NCBI GenBank assembly: GCA_002353835.1
Contig: DEKL01000061.1
Span: 10,075 to 31,996 of the forward strand
Reading direction: 5' to 3'
DNA length: 21,922 nt
Origin: Alphaproteobacteria bacterium UBA2723
GTDB taxonomy: Bacteria; Pseudomonadota; Alphaproteobacteria; RF32; CAG-239
In this document: positions 21,735 to 21,922 of the stretch, one piece after another
Layout: every line of letters starts with the position of its first letter
Position numbering within the stretch: position 1 is the stretch's first letter
Made by a program: the position numbers and the translations under genes
The notes under the pieces: generated by a model
Seen by the model: only the letters and a program-made list of their open reading frames with translations
What the model was told of the DNA's origin: nothing
Database searches by the model: none

Positions 21735-21922
21735 TAGATTGAGTCTTTACAAGTTTAGCTAAGATACGAATTTTCGTTCTCTAAAATAACGAAGCAATTT
21801 TTGCATATCCTCTTGCGATAAAGAAATAACCTAAATACATTTAAAATAATTGGGTTGTTATTGTACAAATAAAAAGTTAAAAAATAGTTAAATTTTAAGT
21901 TCATGTAAAGTAGTGCAAAAAT
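21735..21922. other. AT-rich 3' gap without a recognised gene
   Basis: No ORF or RNA gene recognised. A weak hairpin TTCGTT/AACGAA (21773-21778, 21788-21793; loop 9 nt), followed three bases later by ATTTTT, could terminate the MORN_2 gene but is poorly positioned for strong action. Confidence 0.35.

Noticed and set aside
1..21922. CRISPR array, IS element, tRNA or rRNA
   Set aside because: No regularly spaced direct repeats, transposase motifs, terminal inverted repeats, tRNA cloverleaf or rRNA sequence was seen on either strand.

Overview
The window looks like a chromosomal segment of an AT-rich alphaproteobacterium, probably an uncultured, possibly host-associated lineage (inference). The support is gene order and family resemblance: a SPOR protein, nagZ and a tatA-like gene in a row; 4.5S RNA, dnaX, ybaB and recR in a row; an LppC-type lipoprotein divergent from rsmI-yraN; and an L33 protein (rpmG) of proteobacterial type. 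Coding density is high, intergenic gaps are short, and ribosome-binding sites are clear (AGGAG, GAGG or AAGGG types).

Layout. 1-883: 3' part of a two-HTH XRE regulator with a LexA-like but apparently non-catalytic tail. 941-6056: a four-gene + strand operon encoding an 837-aa highly acidic low-complexity protein, a 165-aa unknown, a lipoprotein resembling a short secretin (type IVb pilus/type II secretion channel family) and a single-pass membrane protein. It ends at a strong bidirectional terminator and is the best candidate for an undescribed system. 6106-8368 (-): SPOR-domain protein, nagZ, tatA-like. 8486-11088 (+): xthA, an S41 serine peptidase and an unknown cytosolic protein. 11192-11359: rpmG with its own promoter and terminator. 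11406-12861 (-): xerC and a ferritin-like diiron protein. 12990-14350 (+): rpe and a PhoB-type response regulator with ATGA overlap. 14347-17055 (-): 4.5S RNA, dnaX, ybaB, recR. 17117-18382 (-): LppC-like lipoprotein. 18460-19654 (+): rsmI-yraN.

After yraN the window turns accessory (19655-21922). It holds an 87-aa orphan with its own promoter and terminator, then a structured RNA leader of about 190 nt that ends in an intrinsic terminator and contains a competing 9-bp antiterminator pairing, then a two-gene unit: a 69-aa membrane peptide and a 370-aa membrane-anchored protein with about ten MORN_2/YwqK-type repeats.

Most notable observations: (1) an A10 tract in dnaX at the end of domain III, where either frameshift terminates almost at once, predicting a gamma-like short clamp-loader subunit; (2) the attenuator-like leader ahead of the MORN_2 genes; (3) the secretin-like operon with its acidic, poly-Lys, WEWEY-repeat partner; (4) an intrinsic terminator whose U-tract abuts the xerC ribosome-binding site; (5) a perfect inverted repeat between the ferritin-like gene and rpe. 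All calls come from reading the sequence; no database search was run.
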